Assembly (NCBI GenBank): GCA_965230045.1
Contig: OZ245940.1
Location: 372,001 to 436,000 of the forward strand
Length of the DNA: 64,000 bases
Direction of reading: 5' to 3'
Source of the DNA: G963662905 sp965230045
GTDB lineage: Bacteria > Bacteroidota > Bacteroidia > Bacteroidales > WRLA01
Shown: positions 25,713-32,836 of the stretch, in pieces
How the letters are laid out: each line of letters opens with the position of its first letter
How positions within the stretch are numbered: position 1 is the stretch's first letter
Translations under genes and position numbers: made by a program
The notes under the pieces: model-generated
Database searches by the model: none
What the model was told of the DNA's origin: nothing
Seen by the model: only the letters and a program-made list of their open reading frames with translations

Positions 25713-27002
25713 TTACACTCCCTTCACCAGGAAATAATTCTTTTTCCCTCGCTGGGCGAGAATCCATGTTCCGTTCAGAAGGTCAGTTTCAGAAATTATA
25801 AAATCTTCTTTTACTTTGGCTTTATTGATCGAAATGGAGTTTTCTTTTAAAGCGCGGCGGGCTTCCCCTTTCGATTTCAGGATGCCGGTTTCATCGCTAA
25901 GGAAATCAATGATATTGATACCGGCTTCGAGTTTATCAACGGCAATTTCGAACTGAGGAACACCTTCAAAAACAGAAAGGAAGGTACGTTCATCTAATTT
26001 TTGCAGGCTTTCGGTAGTTCCTTTTCCGAAAAGGATTTGCGAAGCCTCCACGGCTGCATCATATTCCTCCTGAGAATGCACCATAACCGTAACTTTCTCT
26101 GCCAGAACCTTTTGCAATTGGCGCAAATGTGGCGCTTCATTGTGTTCAGCAACCAGTTTTTCTATCTCCTCACGGCCCATCAAAGTGAAAATCTTGATGT
26201 ATTTTTCAGCATCGCTGTCGGAGCAATTAAGCCAAAACTGGTAAAAAGCATATGGTGAAGTTTTTTCAGGATCGAGCCAGACATTGCCGCTTTCTGTTTT
26301 GCCAAATTTGCCGCCATCAGCTTTGGTAATAAGCGGACAGGTCAGCGCAAAAGCTTCGCCACCTGTAATGCGACGGATCAATTCAGTACCTGTTGTAATA
26401 TTTCCCCACTGATCCGAACCGCCCATTTGCAGTTTACAGTCCATTTCTTTATTCAGGTAAAGGAAATCATATCCCTGAACCAATTGGTAACTGAATTCGG
26501 TAAACGACATACCTTCGCGGGCATCACCACTGATCCGTTTTTTCACCGAATCTTTGGCCATCATATAGTTCACGGTAAGGTGCTTGCCCACATCGCGGAT
26601 AAATTCCAGAAAGCTGAATTCCTTCATCCAGTCGTAATTATTAACGAGCCGGGCTTTATTGGGAGCATCACTATCAAAATCAAGGAATTTTGCCAGCTGA
26701 GCGCGCAGGCATTCCTGATTATGGCGCAAAGAATCTTCGGTAAGCAGGTTACGTTCAGCCGATTTTCCGGATGGGTCACCAATCATACCCGTTGCACCGC
26801 CAATCAAAGCCAGTGGCCGGTGACCTGCTGCCTGTAAATGCTTCAGCATCATAATACCAACCATATGACCAATATGCAGTGAATCAGCTGTTGGATCAAT
26901 GCCCACATAAGCTGTAACCATTTCCTTTTCAAACAATTCTTCTGTTCCCGGCATGATGTCGTGCAACATGCCCCTCCACCTTAGTTCTTCTATAAATGAC
27001 AT
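25713..27002 (-). CDS. tyrS: Tyrosyl-tRNA synthetase
   Basis: This 429-residue class I synthetase charges tRNA-Tyr. The start is the ATG at 27002 (MSFIEELRWRG); a longer frame to 27218 would add 72 residues reading back through the divergent promoter, so it is rejected. The HIGH motif is DSLHIGHMVG; the tyrosine-site segment is YQLVQGYDFLYLN with GGSDQWGNI; and the KMSKS loop reads KFGKTESGN. A C-terminal S4-like RNA-binding domain (LKSKGEARRALKENSISINKAK) ends the protein. It is transcribed divergently from the epimerase gene, with a palindrome between them. Confidence 0.97.
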   Translation of the reverse strand: MSFIEELRWRGMLHDIMPGTEELFEKEMVTAYVGIDPTADSLHIGHMVGIMMLKHLQAAGHRPLALIGGATGMIGDPSGKSAERNLLTEDSLRHNQECLRAQLAKFLDFDSDAPNKARLVNNYDWMKEFSFLEFIRDVGKHLTVNYMMAKDSVKKRISGDAREGMSFTEFSYQLVQGYDFLYLNKEMDCKLQMGGSDQWGNITTGTELIRRITGGEAFALTCPLITKADGGKFGKTESGNVWLDPEKTSPYAFYQFWLNCSDSDAEKYIKIFTLMGREEIEKLVAEHNEAPHLRQLQKVLAEKVTVMVHSQEEYDAAVEASQILFGKGTTESLQKLDERTFLSVFEGVPQFEIAVDKLEAGINIIDFLSDETGILKSKGEARRALKENSISINKAKVKEDFIISETDLLNGTWILAQRGKKNYFLVKGV

Positions 27003-27019
27003 ATTTATCAGTTTTGCTG

Positions 27020-27049
27020 CAAAAGTACTTAAAATCCAATTTTTCCAAA
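27020..27049 (-). promoter_or_regulatory. Promoter of tyrS
   Basis: On the minus strand TTTG (27049-27046) is followed after 18 bp by TACTTTTG (27027-27020), matching the -33 TTTG / -7 TAnnTTTG pair. The -33 element lies inside the left arm of the 27033-27075 palindrome, so a protein bound there would occlude RNA polymerase. Confidence 0.65.
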
Positions 27050-27075
27050 GTTTTGAACTTTGGAAAAATTGGATT
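27033..27075. promoter_or_regulatory. Perfect 20-bp inverted repeat between tyrS and the epimerase gene
   Basis: The left arm AATCCAATTTTTCCAAAGTT (27033-27052) and right arm AACTTTGGAAAAATTGGATT (27056-27075) are perfect reverse complements around TTG. It covers the -33 region of tyrS and overlaps the putative -33 region of the epimerase gene. The inner part, TTCCAAAGTT...AACTTTGGAA, recurs in weaker form at 28117-28151 and 48892-48924. It could be an operator, a bidirectional hairpin or a mobile palindrome. Confidence 0.8.
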
Positions 27076-27097
27076 TCCAGCCAGAAACGTATTTTTG
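27069..27097 (+). promoter_or_regulatory. Putative promoter of the epimerase gene
   Basis: TATTTTTG at 27090-27097 fits TAnnTTTG. TTGG at 27069-27072 is a possible -33 element with a 17-bp spacer, lying inside the right arm of the palindrome. The -7 element is 18 bp before the ATG at 27116. Confidence 0.5.
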
Positions 27098-27115
27098 TAG
27101 CAAAGTACACACAAT

Positions 27116-28117
27116 ATGATTTTTGTAAGTGGAGGAACAGGATTTGTCGGGGCGCATTTGCTTTATGATCTGGTGCAGAAAAACCAGAAGGTAAAAGCAT
27201 TGAAAAGACCGGAATCATCCCTGGAACTATGCCGTAAAATATTCTCTTTTTATTCCGATAAAGCCGAAGATTTATTCGCTGAAATTGAATGGTTTGATGG
27301 CGATATGCTCGATTATTTCAGTATTGAAAAAGCCATGACTGAATGCTCTTTGGTGTATCATTGCGCAGGGCAAGTAAGTTTTAACCCTTCGGAGAAGCAT
27401 AAAACCATTTTCATCAATGAGGAAGGCGCAAAAAACGTTGTGGATGCTGCTTTGCTTCATGGAATAGAGAAAATTTGCTTCATTTCGAGTATTGCAGCCT
27501 TAGGACGTACCGCAAAAAATGAGTTGATTTCTGAAAAAACGCAATGGGAAAACGATAAACTCAATTCGGCCTATGCCATTGGCAAACATAAAGCCGAAAT
27601 GCAGATTTGGCGTGGCGTTGCCGAAGGTTTGAAAGCGGTAGTGGTAAACCCGTCAATAATCCTGGGTCCGGGCGATTGGAACAAAGGAAGTTCGGAGCTT
27701 TTTGCGCTCATCAATAAAGGCTGGGATTATTATACCGAAGGCATTAATGGCTATGTGGATGTGCGCGATGTAAGCCGGGCAATGATTGAATTGATGGAAA
27801 GTAATATCGAAAACGAACGCTTTATCCTGAATGCGGAAAACCTGTCCTACAAAGAACTTTTTGATATGATGGCGGAAAGCCTGGATGTAAAAAAGCCACA
27901 TAAAAAAGCCGGAAAACGCCTTGGTGGTTTGGTTTGGCGCCTGGAAAAAATCCGTTCTTTCATCACCGGAAAACCGCCCTTGCTCACCCGCGAAACGGCT
28001 GCAACAGCGCTAAACATCAGCAGGTACGATAATCAAAAAATTATAAAAGCTATTGATTTTCACTTTATTCCAATCCGAAAAAGTATTGAGGATACGGTAC
28101 GGATTTTTAAGAAATAA
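27116..28117 (+). CDS. NAD(P)-dependent epimerase/dehydratase (extended SDR family)
   Basis: The 333-residue protein starts MIFVSGGTGFVGAHLLYDL, an N-terminal Rossmann glycine motif TGxxGxxG. It has the acidic/base turn ALKRPESS, the strand VYHCAGQVSF, the active-site Ser region CFISSIAALG, and the catalytic YAIGKHKAE (YxxxK). This is the atypical/extended SDR type that includes dihydroflavonol reductase-like enzymes and nucleoside-diphosphate-sugar epimerases. The substrate is unknown. It is divergent from tyrS; the next feature downstream is a hairpin-forming repeat. Confidence 0.87.
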   Translation: MIFVSGGTGFVGAHLLYDLVQKNQKVKALKRPESSLELCRKIFSFYSDKAEDLFAEIEWFDGDMLDYFSIEKAMTECSLVYHCAGQVSFNPSEKHKTIFINEEGAKNVVDAALLHGIEKICFISSIAALGRTAKNELISEKTQWENDKLNSAYAIGKHKAEMQIWRGVAEGLKAVVVNPSIILGPGDWNKGSSELFALINKGWDYYTEGINGYVDVRDVSRAMIELMESNIENERFILNAENLSYKELFDMMAESLDVKKPHKKAGKRLGGLVWRLEKIRSFITGKPPLLTRETAATALNISRYDNQKIIKAIDFHFIPIRKSIEDTVRIFKK

Positions 28118-28151
28118 ACTTTTCCAAAGTTGTGAAATTTTGGAAAAACTT
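28117..28151 (+). repeat. Imperfect palindrome of the TTCCAAAGTT family after the epimerase gene
   Basis: AACTTTTCCAAAGTT (28117-28131) pairs imperfectly with AAATTTTGGAAAAACTT (28135-28151). It begins on the last base of the epimerase stop codon and could act as a transcription terminator hairpin. The core matches the palindrome upstream of tyrS. Confidence 0.6.
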
Positions 28152-28199
28152 ATAGAGGTCAGTAGGTAAATAGATAGTTTATTGATAGTCATTTTTGAG

Positions 28200-28375
28200 T
28201 AGATTTCTCCTCCCGTTGGTCGTCGAAATGACTGTTTAATAAATATTTGGGCAAAGGCGGCGAGGACACAATAGTATATTTCAAACGAGTCCTCGCCGCC
28301 TTTGCCATTAAAAAACCAAAAAGTCATTTCGACAGGAAGCTCGCAGCGTAGCCAAGAGCTGGATGGAGAAATCTA
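28200..28375. repeat. AGATTTCTCC/GTCGAAATGAC palindromic repeat, copy A
   Basis: The element begins TAGATTTCTCCTCCCG and ends GGAGAAATCTA, with inner arms GTCGAAATGAC / GTCATTTCGAC and GGCAAAGGCGGCG / CGCCGCCTTTGCC. Its core is flanked by CGAGGAC and GTCCTCG and is AT-rich. Copy B at 29100-29259 is almost identical except for the right outer arm. A third, inverted copy is at 37136-37365. Confidence 0.85.
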
Positions 28376-28392
28376 ATAACATTATTCTAAAA

Positions 28393-28701
28393 TCAAAGGT
28401 ATTCTTCCTTACTAATCATGATGCTTTCATTTAAAAATTTCCATTCAGGATTCAATTTTGTTATAAGATCTTCTTTTTTCTTTCTGCTGTATTTTTTTAT
28501 TTGCTTTTCTCTCAAAATGGCTTCGGAAGGGGTATCATACTTTTCATAATACACTAAATATTTGCAATGGTATTTCTTGCTGAAACCATCAATTTTACCA
28601 TTAAAATGTTGCAAAATCCTTTGTGCTAGATTTCCTGACATACCGACATATAAAACTGTTTTGGTATAATTCGTTGTGATGTAAGTGTAATAAAAGGGCA
28701 T
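28393..28701 (-). CDS. GIY-YIG domain endonuclease-like protein
   Basis: This 102-residue single-domain protein has the variant motif YYTYI ... VLYVGMSGNL, with the catalytic Arg in LAQRILQHFNG and the downstream region YYEKYDTPSEAILREKQIKKYSRKKKEDLI (the conserved catalytic Glu lies in the A-x-x-R-E-K-Q-I-K segment). It belongs to the UPF0213/URI-like group of small GIY-YIG proteins. Their role is uncharacterised; some are thought to cut structured DNA. It sits between repeat copies at 28200-28375 and 28742-29077, with a further copy at 29100. That makes a functional link to the hairpin repeats thinkable, but nothing proves it. Confidence 0.85.
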   Translation of the reverse strand: MPFYYTYITTNYTKTVLYVGMSGNLAQRILQHFNGKIDGFSKKYHCKYLVYYEKYDTPSEAILREKQIKKYSRKKKEDLITKLNPEWKFLNESIMISKEEYL

Positions 28702-28741
28702 TGTTTTTTATACTAAAATATGAAATTTTTGGATAAATATC

Positions 28742-29077
28742 GGTTCTACTAGGAATTTCGTGGGTAACAATAATGTTTAAAAATAATATGCAGATATTTA
28801 TTAATAAACTATTGATCCCTAACAGATTCCTCCCTTCACAAAGCCTTAATCACTTCGTTTGGCTTTGTTCCGGTCGGAATGACGCTGTTTATTAGGCGTT
28901 TAAGGCAAATGCGGCGAGGACGTCTTTAAAATATACTATTATGTCCTCGCCGCATTTGCCTCCTGACTTCATAAAAACGCGTCATTCCGACAAAGTTTTC
29001 CGAAGAATGAGGAAACTTTGGAGGAATCTGTTTGAAATAGCATTCTAATTTCTTTCCACGAAATTCCGTGTAGAACC
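28742..29077. repeat. Nested palindromic repeat, copy 2 (outer GGTTCTAC inverted repeats)
   Basis: This 336-bp copy of the 11721-12049 element has the same outer ends (GGTTCTACTAGGAATTTCGT; TAGAACC), the same AACAGATTCCTCC / GGAGGAATCTGTT arms and GTCGGAATGACG / CGTCATTCCGAC arms. Its core is different: CGAGGACGTCTTTAAAATAT runs to ATGTCCTCG, which is close to the reverse complement of the core in the AGATTTCTCC copies A and B. The flanks match copy 1 almost base for base, so the core was exchanged. Confidence 0.85.
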
Positions 29078-29099
29078 TAAATATCTATTCTTGAACATA

Positions 29100-29259
29100 T
29101 AGATTTCTCCTCCCGCTGGTCGTCGAAATGACTGTTTAATAAATATTTGGGCAAAGGCGGCGAGGACACAATAGTATATTTCAAACGAGTCCTCGCCGCC
29201 TTTGCCATTTAAAAAACCAAAAAGTCATTTCGATGCCGAATCTTCGGCAGAGAAATCTA
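29100..29259. repeat. AGATTTCTCC/GTCGAAATGAC palindromic repeat, copy B
   Basis: This copy is nearly identical to copy A from TAGATTTCTCCTCCCG through GTCATTTCGA, then ends with GCCGAATCTTCGGCAGAGAAATCTA in pieces, containing its own small hairpin CCGAATCTTCGG. It begins 22 bp after the end of nested copy 2. The rest of the 28702-29323 gap (29260-29323) holds no recognisable feature. Confidence 0.85.
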
Positions 29260-29323
29260 ATCCATATAATTCACTTAATATCTGGATATTTTGATATGCA
29301 CTTACATACTGACCATTGAAAAC

Positions 29324-30709
29324 TTATTTCTTAGGAGCGTATTTTTCCTTCCACATCTGGTTAAAATTCTTCTTGGCAATAACAGGCAAATCCCTTTTGT
29401 TGCCCCACATGGATTTCGCAAAGGTGCGCATAAAGAAATTCTTCATTCCTGCCGATCCAAAATTCATCATCCAGCGATGCGTAAAAACCTGTTTCATCCC
29501 AAAACCGATCATACGCCATTTCCCGGAAGTAACTTTGCGTTTGGCAGCTTCATTTCTGTTCAGCAATAAGAGTTCGTGCAAAGGAATTTTCACCGGGCAC
29601 ACATCCGTACATTTTCCGCAAAGCGATGAAGCAAAACTGAGGTGGTTATACTCACGGAATCCATTGAGAAAAGGTGTAATTACCGAACCAATTGGCCCCG
29701 AATAAGTTGCGCCATAAGCATGTCCGCCAATATTTTTATAAACAGGGCAGGAATTGAGGCAGGCACCGCAACGGATGCACCAAAGAGCTTTGCGCTGTTC
29801 TGCTTGTTTCAGGATGTCGGTGCGGCCATTATCAAGCAAAACCACATACATTTCATCCGGTCCATCGGATTCATCATTTCTGCGCGGGCCATTGATGATG
29901 GAATTATAAACTGTAACATGCTGACCGGTTCCATGCGTTGCCAGCAAAGGCCAGAACAATCCCAGATCCTTCATGGACGGGATAATCTTTTCAATGCCGG
30001 TAATGGCAATATGTATTTTCGGCCAGGCCATGGAAAGCAGTCCATTTCCTTCATTTTCAGTAAGGGCTATACTTCCTGTATCGGCAATCAGGAAATTTGC
30101 TCCGGTAATGCCTGCACCGGCTTCGGTAAATTCCTTTCGCAAAACCTTGCGCACATGATTGGTCAGGTATTCCGGACTGGCATCTGCGGGAGTATCCTGC
30201 AATCGTGCGAACAGCTCTGCAATATCTTCTTTGGATTTATGCATGGCCGGAGTAACAATATGGTAGGGTTTTTCCCCGGCAATCTGCACGATATACTCGC
30301 CCAAATCTGTTTCCAGCGATCGGATTTTATTTTTTTCCAAAACATGGTTCAGCTCTATTTCTTCGGTTACCATCGACTTGGATTTTACCGCGAGCTTTAC
30401 TTCATGTTTTTTCAGTATTTTCACAATTTCGCGTGTGGCTTCTTTGGCATCGGTAGCCCAAATTACTTTCCCACCCCGCTTGCTGAACTCCGCTTCAAAT
30501 TCGATAAGATATTTTTCAAGATTCAGTATCGATTTCATTTTGAGCATATTGGCACGTTTTCGCGCCAGCTCAAGATTTTGATACTGCATTTTTCCATTGT
30601 GCACAGCAGCATCATATCGCCCGATATTGAATTTAATTTTATCGCGATGTGTGCGGTCGAAAGCAACACGTTTTGAATCTTTCAGGAATTCCTTATATAC
30701 GTCCGGCAT
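29324..30709 (-). CDS. LutB-like iron-sulfur protein (lactate utilisation family)
   Basis: The 461-residue protein has the LutB/YkgF architecture: an N-terminal LUD-type domain with AVKSKSMVTEEIELNHVLEK and ADTGSIALTENEGNG. A C-terminal ferredoxin-like part carries two 4Fe-4S motifs, CIRCGACLNSCPVYKN (about residue 313) and CGKCTDVCPVKIPLHELL (about 363), and an AAKRK-type end. LutB with LutA and LutC oxidises L-lactate. No LutA or LutC homologue is present in the window, so the partners may be elsewhere or the substrate may differ. It lies 12 bp downstream of rpiB and is probably co-transcribed. Confidence 0.88.
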   Translation of the reverse strand: MPDVYKEFLKDSKRVAFDRTHRDKIKFNIGRYDAAVHNGKMQYQNLELARKRANMLKMKSILNLEKYLIEFEAEFSKRGGKVIWATDAKEATREIVKILKKHEVKLAVKSKSMVTEEIELNHVLEKNKIRSLETDLGEYIVQIAGEKPYHIVTPAMHKSKEDIAELFARLQDTPADASPEYLTNHVRKVLRKEFTEAGAGITGANFLIADTGSIALTENEGNGLLSMAWPKIHIAITGIEKIIPSMKDLGLFWPLLATHGTGQHVTVYNSIINGPRRNDESDGPDEMYVVLLDNGRTDILKQAEQRKALWCIRCGACLNSCPVYKNIGGHAYGATYSGPIGSVITPFLNGFREYNHLSFASSLCGKCTDVCPVKIPLHELLLLNRNEAAKRKVTSGKWRMIGFGMKQVFTHRWMMNFGSAGMKNFFMRTFAKSMWGNKRDLPVIAKKNFNQMWKEKYAPKK

Positions 30710-30721
30710 ATAAACTGTTTT

Positions 30722-31162
30722 TTAATCAGGAATTTTAATTTTTTCTACACGTCTTTGGTGCCTTCCACCTTCAAAATCGGTATTCAGAAATTTTTCAAGC
30801 ATTTCAAAAACGAGTTTTTCCTCCATGAACCTTCCCGAAACGGCCAGGATATTGGCATTATTGTGCTGACGCGATAATCCTGCCAATTCGGTATTCCAGC
30901 AAAGCGCCGCCCGAACATTAGGATATTTATTGGCCACAATGCTCACACCTATTCCCGATCCGCACATAATGATCCCGCGTTCAATTTCTCCATCATTAAT
31001 GGCTTTTGCAAGTGGATGAATGATATCGGGATAATCAATGCTATCCGGGGAATCCGTTCCAAAATCTTCGACTATATAATTATGTTCGCTGAGCCATTTT
31101 TTCACGGCTTCTTTCATTTCATAAGCTGCGTGATCGCATCCAAGGGCTATTTTTTGGTTCAT
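30722..31162 (-). CDS. rpiB: Ribose 5-phosphate isomerase B
   Basis: This 146-residue enzyme interconverts ribose 5-phosphate and ribulose 5-phosphate. It begins MNQKIALGCDHAAYEMKEAV, with the family DHAA motif, and has CGSGIGVSIVANKYPNVRAA containing the catalytic Cys. RHxHNAN-type residues follow in SRQHNNANILAVSGRFM. The ATG at 31162 is chosen; a longer frame to 31294 would run into the DnaA-box region and adds unrelated residues. It is the gene on the left side of the candidate oriC, reading away from it. Confidence 0.95.
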   Translation of the reverse strand: MNQKIALGCDHAAYEMKEAVKKWLSEHNYIVEDFGTDSPDSIDYPDIIHPLAKAINDGEIERGIIMCGSGIGVSIVANKYPNVRAALCWNTELAGLSRQHNNANILAVSGRFMEEKLVFEMLEKFLNTDFEGGRHQRRVEKIKIPD

Positions 31163-31673
31163 TTGATGAATTGTTGATAAAATTTTTTTGTCCTGCAAAA
31201 TTAAGAATCTATTCTGAACTAAAATATGCCTTATAATGAATAAGTTATGAACTTTTTTCATATACGAATAAAAGCGAAAAGCCTTAAAACTCAATTTTAT
31301 ATGATTTATTCACAACAGAAGGTTAATAATCCTGTTAATTTTGCAGAAAGTTGTTAAAAGAAGCCGATAGTTTATCAACAATTGGGCTGTTTTGCTTTTT
31401 TATCCACAGCTTATCAAAAGTTCTTAAAACGAAATTAACAGGAAAAGCAGCGGATTTCACAAATATTTTATGAACTCCAAACTTTATTCACAAACTGTTA
31501 ATAAGTCGTTAATTCGTTTGTTTTTAACAGAATGCTTTGTTCATAAAGCGGGAAATTCTGTTAAAAAAGCCTGAATTTCGTCAAAAGCAAACATTCCGGG
31601 CATAAGTTATCCAGTTATGAACACGATTAATAATTAGAATTATATTTATTTTTAAAAAATATTATTATTAAGT
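31163..31673. other. oriC: Candidate chromosomal replication origin (oriC)
   Basis: This 511-bp non-coding gap between divergent rpiB and nadA is rich in DnaA boxes. Three match TTATNCACA exactly: TTATTCACA at 31306-31314, TTATCCACA at 31400-31408 and TTATTCACA at 31484-31492. Near-matches are TTATCAACA (31372-31380), TTATCAAAA (31411-31419), TTATGAACA (31615-31623), and on the minus strand at 31172-31180, 31496-31504 and 31538-31546. An AT-only tract at 31638-31671 next to the last box could be the DNA-unwinding element. The gene arrangement, with flanking genes reading outward, and the nearby parS fit an origin. Confidence 0.8.
31196..31203 (-). promoter_or_regulatory. Putative -7 promoter element of rpiB
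   Basis: TAATTTTG on the minus strand fits TAnnTTTG and lies 34 bp before the rpiB ATG, within the left edge of the candidate origin. No clear -33 TTTG was found. Confidence 0.4.
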
Positions 31674-32630
31674 ATGCTGAATAAAGAGGATCAAATTCTG
31701 GTTGATGAGATTAACTATCTTCGTGAGGAGAAAAACGCAGTAATCCTTGCTCATTACTATCAAGTTCCTGAAATTCAAGATCTTGCTGATTTTAAAGGCG
31801 ACAGCCTGGCTCTGGCTCAAAAAGCAACGCAGATTGATGCCGAGCTGATCGTTTTTTGCGGCGTTCATTTCATGGCAGAGACCGCAAAAATACTCAATCC
31901 TGATAAAACTGTTGTGCTGCCCGACCTTAATGCAGGTTGTTCTTTGGCCGATTCCTGCCCCGCGGAACCTTTCGCGAAGTTTAAAGCGCAATATCCTAAT
32001 CATATGGTAATTAGCTATATTAATTGTAGCGCCGACATCAAAACACAATCCGATTTGATTTGCACCTCAGGAAATGCTGTTCAGCTGGTCGAGAGTTTTC
32101 CAAAAGATGAGAAAATAATTTTTGCGCCGGATAAAAACCTGGGTGGTTATATCAATAATCTGACCGGACGTAATATGGTTTTATGGGATGGAACCTGCGA
32201 AGTGCACGACCTGCTGACAACCGAAGCTGTTTTTAAGTTATCAACACAACATCCTGATGCAAAAGTGGTGGCGCATCCCGAATGCAGCGGACCGATCCTG
32301 AAACTGGCCGATTATATTGGTTCCACAAAAGGAATGCTCAATTATTGCCGCGCAAGCAAAGACAAAAAGTTTATTGTGGCCTCTGAAACAGGTATCCTGC
32401 ATCAGATGCAAATCGAATCGCCTGAAAAGGAATTTCTGGTGGTTCCTGCCAACGAAAGCTGCAAATGCAATGACTGTCCGTACATGAAAATGAACACTTT
32501 GGAGAAACTACGTGATTGTATGCGCGATGAACAACCGGAAATTTTAATGGCTGCCGATGTTATTGAAAAATCGCGCATCCCTATTGAGCGGATGTTGGAT
32601 TTGAGCAAGAAGCTCGGCATTATAAAATAG
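31674..32630 (+). CDS. nadA: Quinolinate synthase NadA
   Basis: The 318-residue enzyme condenses iminoaspartate with dihydroxyacetone phosphate to quinolinate in NAD synthesis and holds a 4Fe-4S cluster. Family segments are AVILAHYYQVPEIQDLADF, VVLPDLNAGCSLADSCP (first cluster Cys region), KNLGGYINN, HPECSGPIL and the C-terminal ANESCKCNDCPYMKMN with cluster Cys. It reads rightward away from the candidate oriC. NadB and NadC are not in the window. An imperfect hairpin follows the stop. Confidence 0.96.
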   Translation: MLNKEDQILVDEINYLREEKNAVILAHYYQVPEIQDLADFKGDSLALAQKATQIDAELIVFCGVHFMAETAKILNPDKTVVLPDLNAGCSLADSCPAEPFAKFKAQYPNHMVISYINCSADIKTQSDLICTSGNAVQLVESFPKDEKIIFAPDKNLGGYINNLTGRNMVLWDGTCEVHDLLTTEAVFKLSTQHPDAKVVAHPECSGPILKLADYIGSTKGMLNYCRASKDKKFIVASETGILHQMQIESPEKEFLVVPANESCKCNDCPYMKMNTLEKLRDCMRDEQPEILMAADVIEKSRIPIERMLDLSKKLGIIK

Positions 32631-32659
32631 ACAGTTAGCAAGCAAATTGTTCTGTATTC

Positions 32660-32692
32660 ATTCATCCGATGTCTTTGAGTCATTGGATGAAT
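32660..32692 (+). terminator. Possible hairpin terminator after nadA
   Basis: ATTCATCCGATG (32660-32671) pairs with CATTGGATGAAT (32681-32692), 11 of 12 bp plus a G-T pair, around a 9-base loop. There is no strong T-tract after it, so it could also be an RNA stability hairpin. Confidence 0.45.
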
Positions 32693-32808
32693 TGTACTAA
32701 AAATATGAATCAATCGGATTAAAATTCAGTTTGGATAAGTAGTGCCTGTCTATAAAGCACTAAATAATTCATTTTTAGGGTATAAGGCCTTTACTAATCA
32801 GAATTTTG

Positions 32809-32816
32809 TATTTTTG
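32809..32816 (+). promoter_or_regulatory. Putative -7 promoter element of hflX
   Basis: TATTTTTG fits TAnnTTTG exactly and lies 20 bp before the hflX start codon. Confidence 0.5.
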
Positions 32817-32836
32817 CACTTATTTTATAGCATCAT

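Noticed and set aside
27003..27218. N-terminal extension of tyrosyl-tRNA synthetase
   Set aside because: The extra 72 residues read through the divergent promoter and the 20-bp palindrome; TyrS normally begins close to MSFIEELRWRG.
28200..29259. CRISPR array in the repeat cluster
   Set aside because: The units are long inverted repeats at irregular distances, not short direct repeats with equal spacers, and no cas gene is nearby.
31163..31294. N-terminal extension of rpiB
   Set aside because: It would put coding sequence into the DnaA-box region; RpiB starts at its conserved MNQKIALGCDHAA.
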